From Bacillota bacterium (GTDB lineage Bacteria > Bacillota > Sulfobacillia > JAJZYS01 > JAJYTV01), in assembly GCA_021792885.1 (NCBI GenBank), contig JAJYTV010000102.1, forward strand, positions 1-6,773: a DNA stretch of 6,773 nt, read 5' to 3'. The translations under genes and the position numbers were made by a program. The notes below the pieces were generated by a model that saw nothing but the letters and a program-made list of their open reading frames with translations, searched no databases and was not told the origin of the DNA. This document shows, piece after piece, positions 5,527 to 6,773 of the stretch (positions are counted from its first letter, which is position 1; every line of letters starts with the position of its first letter).

Positions 5527-5610
5527 GGCCGAAGGCGCCGTGCAGGAAAGTATCTGGGGCAACAAGAATTGGCACGGAACGACACCCGGCAACAACGAAG
5601 GTGGCTTGCA

Positions 5611-6773
5611 GTGCACGACGCAGCCTCGTCAGCCGAGAGCGCATCGGAACGGCAGTCCATTCTGCAGACCCTGCAGCGCCTCGAACGGGGCGATGTGGGA
5701 AGCGCCTTCCTCGACGTAGCGGTGCAGGCGGCGATGGAACTCGCCGGCGCCGACAATGCCGGGCTGTCGCTGATCGGCAAGCAGGGCGAGCTTCAGTATG
5801 CACAGTGGGTCGGTTTCCCGCCAGGGGTCGACGCCGACGTATTTCACGATGTGTCTGCAGGGGCGCTTGCGGTGCTCCGCACCGGAGAGCCTCTGTTCGT
5901 TGCGCACTACCAGACGGATCCACATGCGCACCCGCTTCTGCGCCGCCTCGGTGTCGCGAGCGCGCTGCACCTGCCGATCCGCGTCGGTGAGGCGCTGGCG
6001 GGAGTCCTCAGCTTCGGCTGGCAGGCGCCTGCATCGCGCCCGACCGGACAGCAGGATCGCATCTTGCGGAGCATGGCGGAGCAGATCGGCGCCGCGTTCG
6101 AGCGACAGAGTCTGCTGCAGCGGCTCGCAGAGGCGGAAGCGCGCAGCGCTCGCGTGGAACGGTTCCATGCGGCGCTCCTCGCCGCCAACGAAGTGCTGGT
6201 GCAGCGCGGGCAGGTCGAGTTCCTCTCGCGCGAGATCTGCTCGATCCTTGTCCAGCAGACAGGGTTGCAGGCCGCATGGATCGGCTTCCTGCATGGCGGT
6301 GCAGTTCGGTTGGTGACCCATATCGGCGAGGACGGGCTGCACGACGCGCTGCTCGCGGGACGCCCCTTCACGGCGGAGTGGTACGGCCCTGCGGTGCAGT
6401 GCGTGAGCACCGGACAGCCGGTCGTGTGGAAGACGCCGTCGAGCGGCCCCGAACACAGCGCCTTCTTCGCCCACGCGGCGGGAGAGGTTGGCGCCGCCCG
6501 CGCCGCCGCCTGCGTCCCACTGCTCCATGGCGATCGCATGGCAGGGTTCCTCGCTGTGCATGCGGCCGATGCGGATTTCTTCGCGCCAGACCTCCTGCTG
6601 CTCTTGCGGCGCCTAGCGGATGACATCGGATTGGCCCTCGCCGACATGGAGACGCGGGAGAGCGCGCGGTTCCTCTCCCACTACGACCCCCTGACGAACC
6701 TGCCGAACGAGGTGCTCGTGCGCGACGTGATCGCCGAGCGGCTCTTCGCAGCACGGGAGAAGGGCGGCCGACT
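5611..6773 (+). CDS. GAF-GAF-GGDEF signalling protein (putative diguanylate cyclase), 3' truncated
   Basis: The frame is open to the window edge for 387 codons. Two GAF-type sensor domains are inferred: the first at about 15-168, with a SALHLPIRVGEALAGVLSFGW core (118-137); the second at about 200-345, with AACVPLLHGDRMAGFLAV (299-316). A charged helix (about 163-198) links them. HYDPLTNLPNEVL (357-369) is the characteristic opening of a GGDEF domain, which makes cyclic-di-GMP from two GTP. The GG(D/E)EF active site lies beyond the window, so activity and any following EAL phosphodiesterase domain cannot be judged; proteins with this junction often carry both. No signal peptide or membrane segment is seen, so the protein is probably a cytoplasmic sensor. 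The start is GTG with AAGGTGG (5598-5604) 6 bases upstream. An in-frame TTG at 5569 lacks an SD site. Neither GAF ligand can be predicted. Confidence 0.9.
   Translation, partial: MHDAASSAESASERQSILQTLQRLERGDVGSAFLDVAVQAAMELAGADNAGLSLIGKQGELQYAQWVGFPPGVDADVFHDVSAGALAVLRTGEPLFVAHYQTDPHAHPLLRRLGVASALHLPIRVGEALAGVLSFGWQAPASRPTGQQDRILRSMAEQIGAAFERQSLLQRLAEAEARSARVERFHAALLAANEVLVQRGQVEFLSREICSILVQQTGLQAAWIGFLHGGAVRLVTHIGEDGLHDALLAGRPFTAEWYGPAVQCVSTGQPVVWKTPSSGPEHSAFFAHAAGEVGAARAAACVPLLHGDRMAGFLAVHAADADFFAPDLLLLLRRLADDIGLALADMETRESARFLSHYDPLTNLPNEVLVRDVIAERLFAAREKGGR

Noticed and set aside
5570..5586. TGGCACG resembling a sigma-54 -24 element before the GAF-GGDEF gene
   Set aside because: The required GC of the -12 element is missing at the right spacing (CA is found), so it is not a sigma-54 promoter.
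1..6773. Mobile element, CRISPR array, tRNA or rRNA
   Set aside because: I saw no transposase or integrase motif, no regularly spaced direct repeats, and no tRNA T-loop-like sequence or rRNA stretch in the non-coding regions.

Overview
The window is a GC-rich bacterial chromosomal segment, densely coding, with clear Shine-Dalgarno (SD) sites. I cannot place the organism firmly. The E. coli-type RNase HI and the GAF-GAF-GGDEF protein, whose GAF-to-GGDEF junction resembles proteobacterial sensors, hint at Proteobacteria, but high-GC members of other phyla are possible. Nothing in it is plasmid-, phage- or transposon-like.

Layout. Rightward genes fill the left part: the 3' end of a threonine ammonia-lyase gene (1-440), rnhA (535-975) and an enoyl-CoA hydratase/isomerase (1095-1859). 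Next come three leftward genes, in their own order of transcription: an FmdA/AmdA-type amidase (4265-3336), panD (3241-2885) and a short-chain dehydrogenase/reductase, SDR (2789-2034). panD has its own good -10 box, and a strong hairpin separates panD from the SDR gene, so these three are probably not one simple operon. A 619-base divergent intergenic region follows (4266-4884). It has no recognisable gene but holds several inverted repeats. Rightward again come a TetR-family repressor (4885-5526) and, 84 bases later, a two-GAF sensor that enters a GGDEF domain as the window ends (5611 onward).

The genes look like ordinary housekeeping and accessory metabolism: amino-acid catabolism, RNA-DNA hybrid removal, acyl-CoA chemistry, beta-alanine/pantothenate supply, small-amide hydrolysis and cyclic-di-GMP signalling. 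I see no clear new system. The points worth a second look are start codons and regulatory sites. The SDR gene has no standard start codon upstream of its nucleotide-binding motif and appears to start at ATC. The amidase and TetR genes appear to start at TTG behind near-perfect SD sites. Inverted repeats lie at the panD promoter and in the amidase/TetR intergenic region.
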